A stretch of DNA of 64,000 bases from Thalassospira lohafexi. GTDB taxonomy: Bacteria > Pseudomonadota > Alphaproteobacteria > Rhodospirillales > Thalassospiraceae. Location of the stretch: positions 186,001-250,000 of the forward strand of contig NZ_NXGX01000003.1 in the NCBI RefSeq assembly GCF_002844275.1, read 5' to 3'. Under the pieces are notes generated by a model, which was given only the letters and a program-made list of their open reading frames with translations, had not been told where the DNA came from and ran no database searches. Within the stretch, counting starts at the first letter, position 1; every line of letters begins with the position of its first letter. The position numbers and the translations under genes are program-made. Shown in pieces: positions 53,958-62,438 of the stretch.

Positions 53958-54986
53958 ATGTTCAACCCGAAGCATCCGCCGCAAAACCTTGACGAAATCC
54001 GCGCCCTCCTTGCCGACCTGCCAGCAGCAGACAGTGAGGCACAGGCAGCCGTTTTGCAGCGTGAGCCAACTCTGACAAAACCGGCCGGATCGCTGGGACG
54101 GCTTGAAGATTTCAGCCTGTGGCTGGCGGGGTGGCAGGGAACGTCGCGCCCCAATATGTCGCGCCCGCGCGTTACCGTATTTGCCGGCAGCCATGGTGTC
54201 GTGACACAGGGTGTTTCGGCCTTTCCGGCCACGGTCAATCAGCAGATGGTTGAAAACTTTATCAATGGCGGGGCCGCAATCAACCAGATTTGCAAATCAG
54301 TTGATGCCGAACTGCGTGTGATGGAAGTGGCCCTTGAAATTCCCACCAATGATTTCAGCCAAGAACCCGCCATGGATGACGAAGGTTGTGCGGAAGCCAT
54401 GGCGTTTGGCATGAGTGCGATTGAAAAGGGGCTCGATTTGTTTGTCCCCGGCGAAATGGGCATTGGCAACACCAGCTCGGCTGCGGCCATTGCGCACGCG
54501 CTGTATGGTGGTGAGGCTGCTGACTGGACCGGTCGGGGAACCGGAATTGATGACGAAACCCTGACCCGTAAAACCCGTGTTGTTGGTGATTCCATCATTC
54601 TGCATAAAAACCAGATGCATGACGGGCTTGATGTTCTGCGCTGTGTTGGTGGACGTGAAATTGCCGCCATGGCCGGGGCGATTATTGCCGCCCGTTTTGC
54701 GCGTGTGCCGGTTCTACTTGATGGATATGTGTCCTGTGCGGCGGCCGCCGTCTTGGCCGCCATCCGCCCCGATGCGCTTGATCACTGTCTGGTGGGCCAT
54801 GTGTCGGCAGAGCCCGGCCACAGCCGCCTTATTGAAAAGCTGGGCAAGAAGGCGTTGATTGATTTCGGGATGCGCCTTGGCGAAGGATCGGGTGCCGCAT
54901 TGGCGATCCCGCTTCTACGCGCGGCTGCGGAATGCCACAATAACATGGCGACCTTTGACAAGGCAGGCGTTGACGGCAAGGATTAG
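53958..54986 (+). CDS. cobT: Nicotinate-nucleotide-dimethylbenzimidazole phosphoribosyltransferase
   Basis: A 342-residue enzyme that makes alpha-ribazole-5'-phosphate, the activated lower ligand. Segments GRLEDFSLWLAGWQG, FAGSHGVVTQGVSAFP, GEMGIGNTSSAAAI and the catalytic Glu region FGMRLGEGSGAALA are all present. The ATG at 53958 (MFNPKHPPQNL) matches the family's N terminus; the frame extends to 53835 but that part is unlike the family. It is divergent from cobV. A TAG stop is followed 7 bases later by a copy of the short repeat. Confidence 0.95.
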   Translation: MFNPKHPPQNLDEIRALLADLPAADSEAQAAVLQREPTLTKPAGSLGRLEDFSLWLAGWQGTSRPNMSRPRVTVFAGSHGVVTQGVSAFPATVNQQMVENFINGGAAINQICKSVDAELRVMEVALEIPTNDFSQEPAMDDEGCAEAMAFGMSAIEKGLDLFVPGEMGIGNTSSAAAIAHALYGGEAADWTGRGTGIDDETLTRKTRVVGDSIILHKNQMHDGLDVLRCVGGREIAAMAGAIIAARFARVPVLLDGYVSCAAAAVLAAIRPDALDHCLVGHVSAEPGHSRLIEKLGKKALIDFGMRLGEGSGAALAIPLLRAAAECHNNMATFDKAGVDGKD

Positions 54987-54992
54987 GACTTA

Positions 54993-55005
54993 AAGTCTGA
55001 ACCCA
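54993..55005 (+). repeat. Stop-linked repeat copy AAGTCTGAACCCA
   Basis: Shares GTCTGAACCCA with the copies at 36995 and 39155. It begins 7 bases after the cobT stop TAG and precedes the terminator at 55031. Confidence 0.5.
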
Positions 55006-55030
55006 CTGCGCAAAGCCGAACATGCAAGAC

Positions 55031-55062
55031 AATAGCACCGATTAAATCGGTGCTATTTTTTT
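55031..55062 (+). terminator. Terminator after cobT
   Basis: AATAGCACCGAT and ATCGGTGCTATT are exact complements with a TAA loop, followed by seven T. The right arm overlaps the last codon and stop of the convergent EAL-like gene (stop at 55053-55055). Confidence 0.9.
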
Positions 55063-56282
55063 GTCCGTTCGCTCATCAGGTGTTCAACATGGCGGCCCTG
55101 GAACATGGTGATATTGATCCCGTGACCAAATTTGATCGCCCGTTCATCATCACAGCGACACAGGATCACACGGGTATCTCCGGACTCGGCAACCGCATCA
55201 CGCATGGCTGTTTTATGCTCGTCATCCATGCTTTCCATGTCCGTATCCCAGATCATTTTGATCATATCAACGCCAAGTTTGTTGCGGTTGATATAGGGCA
55301 GCGACAGGTGACTGATGCCGTCAATACAGATGCGATAGCCACGATCCCGGCAGAAATCACGCGCAAAGAAAAATGCCCCAAGATCAGCAAAAATATCGAT
55401 CTTTTGTAGTTCCAGAACAATCGTGCCGCGCTGACCGGCCTTAACGTTACTATCGAACGTCAGAAAATCGGGGGATAACAGGGTCGATACATTCAAATTA
55501 ATACTGACCGACCCGGTAACCGATGCATCATTGCTCCGCGTGAGCAATGACAGCATGCGACGATCAAGAATTTCGGTCAGATGCTGAAACAGCCAGCGGT
55601 TCGACAACACATTGACATCGGGCAGCAGGGTTTCCTGCAGGTCCTTAATCGAAATGAAGAGTTCGTGGAAAACCGGCGTCGGATTGGCATCCCCGACCAC
55701 CGCACAAATCGCCTGACGGCGCATCAGATTTGATAAATCCGCACGCCGCAGGGATTCGTCAATTCGGCCAAGGATTTTGGGCGTTAACGGCATCCGATCA
55801 TCACCATAATCGGGATGATCATTGTGACGTTCGGCGGCCTTGCTGACCACACGCGGACGATTGGCGTTTGAACGCACCAATGTCTGGGTCAGATGCAGGA
55901 AATCCTTATATTCCTGCCCGACATCGAAATAATCGGTAAAGGTTGCCGGTGCGCCACTTTCATCCTTGCCATCGCTGATCAGCGGATCATCGTTAAACAG
56001 GAATTTCAGCCGGAAAATGACCGCATTGACCTCATCCATCTCGGCGGCATCGAAAATGAAAATCAGATCCTGATTGGACAGGGTAAAGATGCGCCCGGTG
56101 ACTTCAGGAACGATTTCTTCAAACGCGCCAATGGCCGTGCGAATATGATGGTCACGGCGGTTAAACGCCAACAATTTTGAAAAATGCACATGAATAGCCC
56201 CCACCCCTTCCTTACGCCGTTCAAGGCGTCGCACATAGTCGACGAGGAAGGCTTCAGGTGATGGAAGTGAGCTATCAGACAT
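55053..56282 (-). CDS. Degenerate EAL-domain protein
   Basis: A 409-residue protein whose C-terminal 200 residues resemble an EAL phosphodiesterase fold: PVFHELFISIKDLQ, VSINLNVSTLLSPDFLTFD, IVLELQKIDIFADL, YRICIDGISHLS and DMIKMIWD. The signature Glu-Ala-Leu is replaced (HELFIS) and several metal-binding acids are missing, so c-di-GMP hydrolysis is unlikely; it may bind the nucleotide or act as a scaffold. The first 150 residues look like a degenerate sensor or GGDEF-like region. It has no membrane segment. Its stop lies inside the cobT terminator. Confidence 0.75.
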   Translation of the reverse strand: MSDSSLPSPEAFLVDYVRRLERRKEGVGAIHVHFSKLLAFNRRDHHIRTAIGAFEEIVPEVTGRIFTLSNQDLIFIFDAAEMDEVNAVIFRLKFLFNDDPLISDGKDESGAPATFTDYFDVGQEYKDFLHLTQTLVRSNANRPRVVSKAAERHNDHPDYGDDRMPLTPKILGRIDESLRRADLSNLMRRQAICAVVGDANPTPVFHELFISIKDLQETLLPDVNVLSNRWLFQHLTEILDRRMLSLLTRSNDASVTGSVSINLNVSTLLSPDFLTFDSNVKAGQRGTIVLELQKIDIFADLGAFFFARDFCRDRGYRICIDGISHLSLPYINRNKLGVDMIKMIWDTDMESMDDEHKTAMRDAVAESGDTRVILCRCDDERAIKFGHGINITMFQGRHVEHLMSERTKK

Positions 56283-56562
56283 AAATGTGATGACCAGATT
56301 ATTGTTTTGCCGGAAACGGGGCCGTTATCCTGTCCGTTTCATGATAGAGTCTGTCGATTAACATCTTATGTATTTATCATTCCCACCTATTGAAACCAAA
56401 GGTGAAAATCGAACAAAATCAGGCAGTGTCATGACAAAGATAAGTCGTAGCTTTCCACTATTCAAACTGATAGTTTCAGCCCGATTTGGCATTCATTGCC
56501 ACATCATTTCTACAAGCTGATTGCCCAGCATCACTAGTCCCATATCTCAGGATTTGGAAAAA

Positions 56563-57147
56563 ATGGATATCAAAGCCTTTTTCGATGCTGAATTTGACGA
56601 GCATCTTGATCTGGTCAACAAGACCCGCGAAGCAACCCGCGATGCATTTATCGAGTTGGTCGAGATTTGCACCGATGCCCTGAATGACGGCAACAAGTTG
56701 CTGTTTTTTGGCAATGGCGGATCAGCTGCGGACGCGCAGCATATCGCGACCGAATTTACGGTGCGCTATATTCATGACCGCCGTGCCCTTCCGGCGATTG
56801 CGTTGACGACCGATAGCTCTACATTGACGGCAATCGGCAATGATTTCGGGTTTGATCATTTGTTTTCGCGTCAGATTGAAGCACTTGGCAACCCTGATGA
56901 CGTCGCGATTGGCATTTCGACATCGGGCAACAGCAAGAACGTCAATCTTGGCTTGGCCAAGGCGCGCGAGATGGGACTGGTTGCGACCGGCTGGACCGGC
57001 AAGACCGGCGGCGACATGGTTGATCTTTGCGATCCAATCATGATTGTGCCCAGCAATACCACCGCCCGTATTCAGGAAATGCACATTCAGATCGGTCAGA
57101 TGCTGGTGGGCGCACTTGAGCATACCCTTGGTCTGGCCAAGAAATAA
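56563..57147 (+). CDS. gmhA: Phosphoheptose isomerase
   Basis: A 194-residue SIS-domain enzyme that converts sedoheptulose 7-phosphate to D-glycero-D-manno-heptose 7-phosphate for the LPS core. GNGGSAADAQHIATEFTVR and GISTSGNSKNV are the phosphate- and metal-binding segments, and EMHIQIGQMLVGALEH is typical of the C terminus. The ATG at 56563 (MDIKAFF) is used. It is 41 bases before hldE, the next enzyme of the same pathway. Confidence 0.94.
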   Translation: MDIKAFFDAEFDEHLDLVNKTREATRDAFIELVEICTDALNDGNKLLFFGNGGSAADAQHIATEFTVRYIHDRRALPAIALTTDSSTLTAIGNDFGFDHLFSRQIEALGNPDDVAIGISTSGNSKNVNLGLAKAREMGLVATGWTGKTGGDMVDLCDPIMIVPSNTTARIQEMHIQIGQMLVGALEHTLGLAKK

Positions 57148-57188
57148 TTCGACCCTTTCGCGATAACGACACAGCAAAGACATCAAAA

Positions 57189-58661
57189 ATGACCGATCTC
57201 AGCCATCTGGCCCTTCAGGTTGAACAACTCACCAACGCCAAGGTGCTGTGTATCGGTGATGTCATGCTCGATCGGTTTGTCTATGGCTCGGTCAACCGCA
57301 TTTCCCCCGAAGCCCCGATCCCGATCATTCGGGTCGAGCGCGAAAGTGCGATGCTGGGCGGGGCGGGCAATGTCGCGCGCAATGCCACCGCCCTTGGGGC
57401 GGCTGTGCAGTTCTTATCCCTGGTCGGTGATGACCTTCCCGGACGCGAAGTCATGGAATATGTCGCCAATGACGCCGGCGTTGAACCCTATATCCAGACA
57501 GAACGCAACCGCCCGACCACGATCAAAACCCGCTATATCGCCAGCGGACAGCAATTATTACGATCTGATAACGAAACCACATCGCCCATTGCAGCAGATA
57601 CCATCAGCAACCTTTCCGCCCTTGCCGGTCAGCTGTCCCCTGACGTCGAAGCGATCATTCTGTCGGACTATGGCAAGGGTGTCTTGCATCCGGATGTTGT
57701 CGCAAGTGCAATCAATGCGGCCCGTGCGGCAGGCAAGCCGGTAATTGTTGACCCCAAAGGGACCGATTACAGCATCTATCGCGGGGCCACGGTTGTGACG
57801 CCAAACCGCGCCGAAGCACAGGCCGCCACGGGCATTGCCGTTAACAGCGACGAAGATGCCATTGCAGCCGCCACCAAAATCATCACCGATTGCGGCATTG
57901 ATAACGTCCTTCTGACCAGAAGCCAGGACGGCATGACACTGGTGACCAAGGACGGTGAGGCCATTCATCTTCCGACCGAAGCGCGCGAAGTTTTTGATGT
58001 CTCAGGGGCCGGGGATACAGTTGTTGCCTGCCTTGCAGCGGCGATTGCGGCGGGATCGAGCCTTTCGGATGCGGCGCGCATTGCCAATGTGGCGGCAGGC
58101 ATCGTGGTTGGTAAAATCGGCACGGCGATTGTCTACCCCGATGAGCTGATTTCCGCCCTGCATCATCATGACCTGATGATTGGGGAAGCCAAACTGATGC
58201 CGCTTGACCGTATGGTGGATCGTGCGGAACGTTGGCGGCGTAAGGGATATAAGGTCGGCTTTACCAATGGCTGCTTTGATCTTTTGCATCCCGGTCATCT
58301 CAGCTTGCTCAAACAGGCGCGTGCGGCCTGTGACCGGCTGATTGTCGGGCTTAATTCCGATGCATCGGTCAAACGGCTTAAGGGGGAAGCCCGCCCGGTT
58401 CAGTCCGAAGCGGCCCGTGCGGCTGTTCTGGGATCGCTTGAAACCATCAGTGGCGTGGTGATTTTTGGTGAAGACACCCCGGTTAACCTGATTTCGGCGA
58501 TCAAACCCGACATTCTGGTCAAAGGGGCCGATTACACGATTGATAAGGTGGTCGGGGCCGAGATCGTTCAGGGGTATGGCGGCAAAGTCGTTTTGGCCAA
58601 TCTGGAAGACGGTTTTTCAACCACATCGACCATTGCACGCATGAACAAGGGCAAGGACTGA
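57189..58661 (+). CDS. hldE: Bifunctional heptose 7-phosphate kinase / heptose 1-phosphate adenylyltransferase
   Basis: A 490-residue two-domain enzyme. Residues 1-325 form a PfkB-type kinase (GGAGNVARNATALGA, VDPKGTDYSIYRG, DVSGAGDTVVACLA). Residues 350-490 form a nucleotidyltransferase with GFTNGCFDLLHPGHLSLL and a late TTSTI. Together they make ADP-heptose, apart from the phosphatase GmhB step. The length is that of full HldE. It follows gmhA on the same strand. Confidence 0.96.
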   Translation: MTDLSHLALQVEQLTNAKVLCIGDVMLDRFVYGSVNRISPEAPIPIIRVERESAMLGGAGNVARNATALGAAVQFLSLVGDDLPGREVMEYVANDAGVEPYIQTERNRPTTIKTRYIASGQQLLRSDNETTSPIAADTISNLSALAGQLSPDVEAIILSDYGKGVLHPDVVASAINAARAAGKPVIVDPKGTDYSIYRGATVVTPNRAEAQAATGIAVNSDEDAIAAATKIITDCGIDNVLLTRSQDGMTLVTKDGEAIHLPTEAREVFDVSGAGDTVVACLAAAIAAGSSLSDAARIANVAAGIVVGKIGTAIVYPDELISALHHHDLMIGEAKLMPLDRMVDRAERWRRKGYKVGFTNGCFDLLHPGHLSLLKQARAACDRLIVGLNSDASVKRLKGEARPVQSEAARAAVLGSLETISGVVIFGEDTPVNLISAIKPDILVKGADYTIDKVVGAEIVQGYGGKVVLANLEDGFSTTSTIARMNKGKD

Positions 58662-58663
58662 CC

Positions 58664-59266
58664 TTAAGCGTCATCCGGCCACGGCATCACGCGAAGATCC
58701 GGCCAGATGCTTTGCCATCTGGCGGTTTTGGCCTCATAGACCTGACGGATCGGCAAGACCGGGTTGGGGCTAATCGTGCCGCTTAAAACCGCATCCAGCC
58801 CAAACGGCGCATACAGACGATATCCGTCGGCATCTTTGCGCAGTCCGATGGCGGTTGTGCGATAGGCAAACCGGTCAATTCCGTCACTGGCGGCATTCAC
58901 AACACCATATTCAATGCCGTACTTTTGGCGATACCAGATCGGCACGCGGGCCTGATTGCGCACTTCAATCCGGATTGGCAGGTCTGACAACAGCTCGGCA
59001 ATCGCGGTAATGACGTTATCCTCGGCATCCCAACTGGTATCGGGATCGTAATAAAATAGGTCGTAATCAGCTATTTCGTTTTCCGCCGGACGATTGGTTG
59101 ATACATTCCAGAGCGATTGCGCCAGACACCCGGCGGTCAGCCACCAATCATCAAACCCAAAATCACAAACCCGATCCAGAATGATGCGATTGAACCGGTT
59201 GCGCAAAACCAGATCAAGGAAGGTCTGCCCGTTCGCAACCTGATCGACTGGGACGCCGGTACTCAT
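58664..59266 (-). CDS. Nucleotidyltransferase family protein (NTP_transf_6-like)
   Basis: A 200-residue protein. The segment WWLTAGCLAQSLWN followed by DYDLFYYDPDTSWDAED is the nucleotidyltransferase core of the COG3575-type family, with the two aspartates likely metal ligands. RYKYGIEYG-like RQKYGIEYG and TTAIGLRKDADG follow. Substrate unknown. The ATG at 59266 overlaps the cobD stop by 4 bases (ATGA), so it is translationally coupled to cobD; the start at 59320 is less likely. Confidence 0.8.
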   Translation of the reverse strand: MSTGVPVDQVANGQTFLDLVLRNRFNRIILDRVCDFGFDDWWLTAGCLAQSLWNVSTNRPAENEIADYDLFYYDPDTSWDAEDNVITAIAELLSDLPIRIEVRNQARVPIWYRQKYGIEYGVVNAASDGIDRFAYRTTAIGLRKDADGYRLYAPFGLDAVLSGTISPNPVLPIRQVYEAKTARWQSIWPDLRVMPWPDDA

Positions 59267-60279
59267 AGCACAACCCAAAGCGCCTTTAGCGCAACCGGCC
59301 ATGCCGCATTGATTAGGCAAGATATTGTATAAAGCGAAAGAGCGCGGTCGATATCAGCTGCCGACGCATCGCGCCTGCCCGACCCGATATAGGGATCATC
59401 AACGACCTCATCACCATACTGGCGCGGCCCGGCAAGCGATAGACCGAGCGCCCCGGCAAAGGCAGCTTCCTGCCATCCAGCATTGGGGGATTTGTGTTTT
59501 TTGGCATCGCGCATCAATGTGTGCCATGCGGCCCGGCCACTGGTTTTTGAGCCCAGTGCGGCGGCCAGACAAATCACCACCCCGGCGACACGGGCCGGGA
59601 TGAAATTAACCACATCATCAAGCCGGGCGGCAAAGCGACCGAAATACAAATAGCGGGCATTGCGGTGACCGATCATCGAATCAAGGGTATTGATCGCCTT
59701 ATAGGCACACAGCCCGATGGGCCCACCGAGCACATACCAAAACAGCGGGGCGACCACGCCATCGGAAAAGTTTTCCGCACAGCTTTCAATCGCAGCCCGG
59801 CTGACCCCGGCCTCATCCAATGTGTCGGGATCGCGCCCGACAATCATCGATACCGCTGCACGCCCGCCCGAAAGCCCATCCTTTTTCAGCGCGACCGATA
59901 CTGCCTTAACATGCTGATACAGTCCTTTTTGTGCGATCAAAACCGCCAGCAGGAAAACCTCGGCCGCATAAAAAACATCGCCGATGGCTGAAATCTGCGC
60001 AATAACGGCCCCAAACAGGCCCGCCGCACCGATCACCGCAAGGCTGGTGATCGTGCCGCGCACGATCAGGTCCATATTGCTGCGGTCAGACCGGTTCAGG
60101 CGTTTTTCGAACCAGCCAATCAGGTTCCCAACCCAGACAACCGGATGGGGCACCCGACGAAACAGCCAGGGAAAATCACCACAGATCGCATCCAACACCA
60201 GTGCCAGCACCAGTATTGTGAAAAGCGGGCCGGAAAATCCGGACGTTGGGATCAGAAAATCAGTAAGAAACGCATCCAT
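59263..60279 (-). CDS. cobD: Adenosylcobinamide-phosphate synthase
   Basis: A 338-residue membrane protein of the CbiB/CobD family that attaches the aminopropanol(-phosphate) arm to adenosylcobyric acid. Segments FPWLFRRVPHPVVWVGNLIGW, SMIVGRDPDTLDEAGVSRAAIESCAENFSDGVVAPLFWY and INTLDSMIGHRN are diagnostic (given in part). The ATG at 60279 is used; the GTG at 60318 would add 13 residues. It is followed by a coupled nucleotidyltransferase gene and is divergent from cbiX. Confidence 0.94.
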   Translation of the reverse strand: MDAFLTDFLIPTSGFSGPLFTILVLALVLDAICGDFPWLFRRVPHPVVWVGNLIGWFEKRLNRSDRSNMDLIVRGTITSLAVIGAAGLFGAVIAQISAIGDVFYAAEVFLLAVLIAQKGLYQHVKAVSVALKKDGLSGGRAAVSMIVGRDPDTLDEAGVSRAAIESCAENFSDGVVAPLFWYVLGGPIGLCAYKAINTLDSMIGHRNARYLYFGRFAARLDDVVNFIPARVAGVVICLAAALGSKTSGRAAWHTLMRDAKKHKSPNAGWQEAAFAGALGLSLAGPRQYGDEVVDDPYIGSGRRDASAADIDRALSLYTISCLINAAWPVALKALWVVL

Positions 60280-60711
60280 GGCGGCAATGTGCGCGGTGAC
60301 AGGCAAACCGTCAATCACAATGAGATTTTCGCATCATAACGGCCTGTAGCTACACCGCGATTTGCAAAATTTGGCTTAGCTTGCTAAAAGAAATTCATAC
60401 AAAATGAATTTTCTTCATACTATAACTCACTGTCATTTTGATGATCCCGTGATGCGCCTTGTTCGTATCAAATTTAAGTAAAATAAATCCCAAGAGGCAT
60501 TTCGCACACACAACATCTTTGGCATGCCGATGCATTCGCCACACAATAACTGGTATTTTTCGCAACCGACCCATCTTCGGCACATGTTATGTTACCTGCC
60601 GCTTGCATTCCGCAGGCCAATCGGTGAAAACGGGGGTGGCTTCGGGTACCGCGATTGCGAAACCGCATCGCGCAGCACCACCATCAGAGAGAGACAAAGG
60701 AGCAGCCTTTT
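60280..60711. other. Divergent intergenic region cobD/cbiX
   Basis: A 432-base region that must hold promoters for both sides. AAATTCAT and ATGAATTT (60391-60411) form an AT-rich inverted repeat with a 5-base spacer, a possible operator. I looked for a second cobalamin riboswitch here and do not see its conserved boxes on either strand. The cbiX ribosome-binding site AAAGGAG is at 60697. Confidence 0.45.
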
Positions 60712-61722
60712 ATGTCCCCCAAAGGCGCAGTAATGATTTGCGGTCACGGTTCGCGCGACGAACGCGCGGTTTCACAGTTCAACGCCATGGTTGAAACGAT
60801 GAAACAAACCCATCTGGCCGACTACGATGTCGAAAGCGGCTTTCTCGAATTTGCGCACCCGATCCTGCGCGATGGCTTTGAAAAGCTCAAAGCCATGGGC
60901 CATAAGAAGATTTATGCGCTTCCGGGCATGCTGTTTGCCGCTGGTCACGTCAAAAATGACCTGCCGAGCGAGGTCAATAATTTCGCCAATGAAAACCCAG
61001 ATATCGACGTAAAATTTGGCCGCGATCTGGCGATTGATCCGAAATTGCTGAGTGCCGCCAAAGACCGCATCGAAGAAGCACTTGCCACGGCTGACGACAG
61101 CATCGCGCGCGAAGATACGCTTTTGATGGTTGTTGGTCGCGGCACGAACGACCCGGATGCCAATTCGAACGTCTATAAAGTCGCCCGGATGCTGCAAGAA
61201 GGTCTTGGTTTTGGCCGCACCGAAATCAGCTATTCCGGCGTCACCCATCCGCGGGTGAATGCCGGTCTGCGCGAAGCGATGAAACTGGGCTATAAACGCG
61301 TTGTCGTGTTTCCCTATTTCCTGTTTGCGGGCATTCTGATCGACCGGATTTATACCCACACCGACGAAGTTGCCGCCGAGTTTGGCGATGTCGAGTTCAT
61401 CAAGGCCGGGTACCTCAAAGACCATCCGATGGTGCTGGCAAGTTTTGCCGAACGGTTGGCCGAGATCGATACCGGCGATAACAACATGAACTGCCAGCTG
61501 TGCAAATACCGCGAACAGATCATTGGCTATGAAGGCGATGTTGGCACGCCGCAGGTTGGCCATCATCACCATGTGATGGGGATCGGCACGGACGGTGGTC
61601 ATGGTCACGGTCATGGGCACGGGCACGGACATCACCACCACGGTCATGGACATAGCCATGATCATGATCACGGGCACAGCCACGATCATGCCCATGACGA
61701 CGCGAAATCGACCGGTTCATAA
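60712..61722 (+). CDS. cbiX: Sirohydrochlorin cobaltochelatase-type protein CbiX with His-rich tail
   Basis: A 336-residue long-form CbiX. Two CbiX-like domains follow each other (residues 1-120 with ICGHGSRDERAVSQFN and ALPGMLFAAGHVKND; residues 130-255 with VVGRGTNDPDANSN and VFPYFLFAGILIDRI). Next comes NCQLCKYRE, a short cysteine motif like the one reported to hold an Fe-S centre in long CbiX, and then a tail of about 45 residues dominated by His, Gly and Asp (about 285-330). It inserts cobalt early, into sirohydrochlorin or precorrin-2, in the anaerobic pathway. Its presence with CobN is unexpected. It heads the cbiX-cobH-cobL-cobI operon. Confidence 0.9.
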   Translation: MSPKGAVMICGHGSRDERAVSQFNAMVETMKQTHLADYDVESGFLEFAHPILRDGFEKLKAMGHKKIYALPGMLFAAGHVKNDLPSEVNNFANENPDIDVKFGRDLAIDPKLLSAAKDRIEEALATADDSIAREDTLLMVVGRGTNDPDANSNVYKVARMLQEGLGFGRTEISYSGVTHPRVNAGLREAMKLGYKRVVVFPYFLFAGILIDRIYTHTDEVAAEFGDVEFIKAGYLKDHPMVLASFAERLAEIDTGDNNMNCQLCKYREQIIGYEGDVGTPQVGHHHHVMGIGTDGGHGHGHGHGHGHHHHGHGHSHDHDHGHSHDHAHDDAKSTGS

Positions 61723-61730
61723 CCGGTCGA
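61708..61730 (+). repeat. Inverted repeat spanning the cbiX stop codon
   Basis: TCGACCGGTT and AACCGGTCGA are exact complements with a CAT loop; the cbiX stop TAA starts at the last loop base. No T run follows, so it is more likely an mRNA stability or processing hairpin than a full terminator, as cobH starts 25 bases later. Confidence 0.6.
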
Positions 61731-61754
61731 CACGACCACCTGAAAGGCGCGGCA

Positions 61755-62438
61755 ATGTTTGACTATCTGCGTGATCCGCAGGAAATCTATGCCAAAAGCT
61801 TTGCCACCATCGAAGCCGAGGCCGACCTTGCCCGCTTTTCAGATGATCAGCGGCCCGTTGCCATACGCATTATTCATGCCTGCGGCATGGTCGAAATAGC
61901 CGATCAGATTGCCTTTGGCGGCGATGTCATTGCCAATGCCACCGATGCATTGCGGAACCGCAAACCGATCCTCTGTGATGCGGAAATGGTCCGGCATGGC
62001 ATCATTTCGCGGCTGCTTCCGGCGGAAAACCCGGTTCTGTGCACCTTAAATGATGGCGATACCCATGGGCTGGCCCGTCAGATGGGCACAACCCGCTCCG
62101 CCGCCGCGGTTGAGGCGTGGGCCGATCATATCGAAGGTGCAATAATTGCTATTGGTAATGCGCCGACAGCACTTTTCCATCTGCTTGATGCCATTCATCA
62201 TGGCCGCATGGCCAAACCAGCCGCGATTATTGGTATGCCCGTCGGGTTTGTCGGGGCGCGTGAAAGCAAGGATGCGCTGATTGAATATGCCGGAGACGTT
62301 CCGTTCATCACGCTGCGCGGGCGATTTGGCGGCAGTGCTGTGACCGCCGCCACCGTAAATGCCCTGGCGCGGCTGGCCCGCGATGACGGAGCAACACCGG
62401 ATGGCACCCCAGGTCGCACGGCAGGGGTATCATCATGA
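61755..62438 (+). CDS. cobH: Precorrin-8X methylmutase
   Basis: A 227-residue enzyme that moves the C11 methyl group to C12 to give hydrogenobyrinic acid. The conserved His is in RIIHACGMVE, and NRKPILCDAEMVRHG, GNAPTALFHLLD and GMPVGFVGARESKDAL are family motifs. It overlaps cobL by 4 bases. Confidence 0.95.
   Translation: MFDYLRDPQEIYAKSFATIEAEADLARFSDDQRPVAIRIIHACGMVEIADQIAFGGDVIANATDALRNRKPILCDAEMVRHGIISRLLPAENPVLCTLNDGDTHGLARQMGTTRSAAAVEAWADHIEGAIIAIGNAPTALFHLLDAIHHGRMAKPAAIIGMPVGFVGARESKDALIEYAGDVPFITLRGRFGGSAVTAATVNALARLARDDGATPDGTPGRTAGVSS

Noticed and set aside
60590-60711. Second cobalamin riboswitch before cbiX
   Set aside because: GGTGAAAACGGGGG looks suggestive, but the CCCCGCAACTG and GCCAGG-A-ACC boxes are missing on both strands.
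61600-61690. Tandem GGTCATGGGCAC-like repeats as a CRISPR or VNTR array
   Set aside because: They are codons of the His/Gly-rich tail of CbiX, in frame throughout.
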